Source of the DNA: JAFAQB01 sp046724555
Lineage (GTDB): Archaea > Thermoproteota > Nitrososphaeria > Nitrososphaerales > Nitrososphaeraceae
Reading direction: 5' to 3'
NCBI GenBank assembly: GCA_046724555.1
Contig: JBKOWU010000334.1
Coordinates: 1 to 6,298, forward strand
DNA: 6,298 nt
Below, piece by piece: positions 5,979 through 6,298 of this stretch. The notes under the pieces are model-generated. The model saw only the letters and a program-made list of their open reading frames with translations. It was not told the DNA's origin and made no database searches. Every line of letters starts with the position of its first letter. Positions within the stretch are counted from its first letter, which is position 1. The position numbers and the translations under genes were made by a program.

Positions 5979-6001
5979 GACATACACTGCTTGACTTCTA
6001 C

Positions 6002-6298
6002 TTGGCTCAATTTAAACTTGTAATCTCTGATCCCAAGGGAAAAAGTATTACACAGGAGTTAAAGGACAGATCAGCCCAGCCATTACTTGGGTCAAAGATT
6101 GGGGATATCATTGACTCCTCAGTTGTAGGTATTACAGGAGGCAAAATGAAGGTTACTGGAGGTAGCGACAAATCAGGTACCCCTATGCGTCCTGACGTCC
6201 ATGGCGGAGTAAAAAAATATGTCCTACTTGCTAATGGAATAGGCATTAGGAATATTGGAGGAGGGTATAGGATAAGAAAGCTGGTCAGAGGAAACATG
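6002..6298 (+). CDS. rps6e: Ribosomal protein eS6, N-terminal part (3' end outside window)
   Basis: eS6 is a small-subunit ribosomal protein found in archaea and eukaryotes but not bacteria. The 99 visible residues show the family text clearly: MAQFKLVISDPKGKS, then QPLLGSKIGDIIDSSVVG, and the hallmark TGGSDKSGTPMRPDVHGGVK at residues 52-71. Glycine- and arginine-rich sequence follows. The frame is open to the last base with no stop, so the C-terminus lies outside. The start is TTG 6002: no ATG or GTG occurs in frame between it and the upstream TAA at 5975-5977, and TTG-Ala-Gln-Phe gives the usual N-terminus just before KLVISDP. A TATA-like box sits about 28 bases upstream and there is no Shine-Dalgarno, so the message is probably leaderless. 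It appears to begin its own transcription unit rather than continue from the genes to the left. Confidence 0.95.
   Translation, partial: MAQFKLVISDPKGKSITQELKDRSAQPLLGSKIGDIIDSSVVGITGGKMKVTGGSDKSGTPMRPDVHGGVKKYVLLANGIGIRNIGGGYRIRKLVRGNM

Larger units (their letters stand above)
5653..6001. other. Intergenic stretch between the small zinc gene and eS6
   Basis: No convincing gene is seen. It holds the minus-strand zinc-gene promoter on the left and the eS6 promoter on the right. Between them are an imperfect 11-pair inverted repeat (5732-5771) and two weak plus-strand frames: a GTG-started frame of 30 codons (5729-5821), and an ATG-started frame at 5832 closed by TAG at 5895-5897 that stays readable past that stop. 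I call neither a gene. I checked for tRNA-like T-loops and C/D-box pairs and found none. Confidence 0.55.

Noticed and set aside
4876..6001. CRISPR array, insertion sequence or tRNA in the gene-poor region
   Set aside because: There are no regularly spaced repeats, no transposase frame or terminal repeats, and no T-loop or acceptor pairing.
6007..6297. Minus-strand open frame of 96 codons opposite eS6
   Set aside because: It is the complement of the eS6 gene, whose plus-strand product is unmistakable; the minus product is Pro/Leu-rich with no family features.

Overview
The window is AT-rich archaeal chromosome. The eS6 ribosomal protein at the right edge, an archaeal-type leucyl-tRNA synthetase and a geranylgeranyl-reductase-family flavoprotein place it in Archaea. 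The codon use, the HIGH-region wording of LeuRS and the many very short zinc proteins behind TATA boxes without Shine-Dalgarno sites suggest an ammonia-oxidising thaumarchaeon (Nitrososphaeria, Nitrososphaera/Nitrosocosmicus-like). The genus is an inference from familiarity with these proteins, not from a search.

Layout: positions 1-339 are the last 112 codons of alanyl-tRNA synthetase. It overlaps a complete leucyl-tRNA synthetase (336-3491) by 4 bases, so the two form a translation-enzyme operon. A short convergent gene on the minus strand (3519-3707) encodes a two-helix membrane protein. Divergent from it across about 115 bases is a flavoprotein of the geranylgeranyl reductase family (3823-4875), probably acting on isoprenoid lipid chains. 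Next comes a gene-poor stretch, 4876-6001, holding two very small cysteine-rich genes that face each other: a 56-residue CPxCG/CxxCG zinc ribbon (5179-5349, plus strand) and a 47-residue protein with six Cys and one His (5509-5652, minus strand). Finally ribosomal protein eS6 starts at a TTG codon at 6002 and runs off the right edge.

The core genes are ordinary housekeeping. The most interesting material is between 5050 and 5780. A 14-base sequence occurs once upstream of each small zinc gene, in the same orientation relative to each gene, and two further looser copies (consensus ACANCTTCTA) lie nearby. In both exact copies it sits just downstream of an ATAGCG element, at about the distance expected for a transcription start. 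This looks like a shared promoter/leader element and could mean the two zinc genes are co-regulated. A second item is a GC-rich hairpin that buries the start codon of the small membrane protein. I see no tRNA, rRNA, CRISPR array, insertion sequence or evident new multi-gene system.
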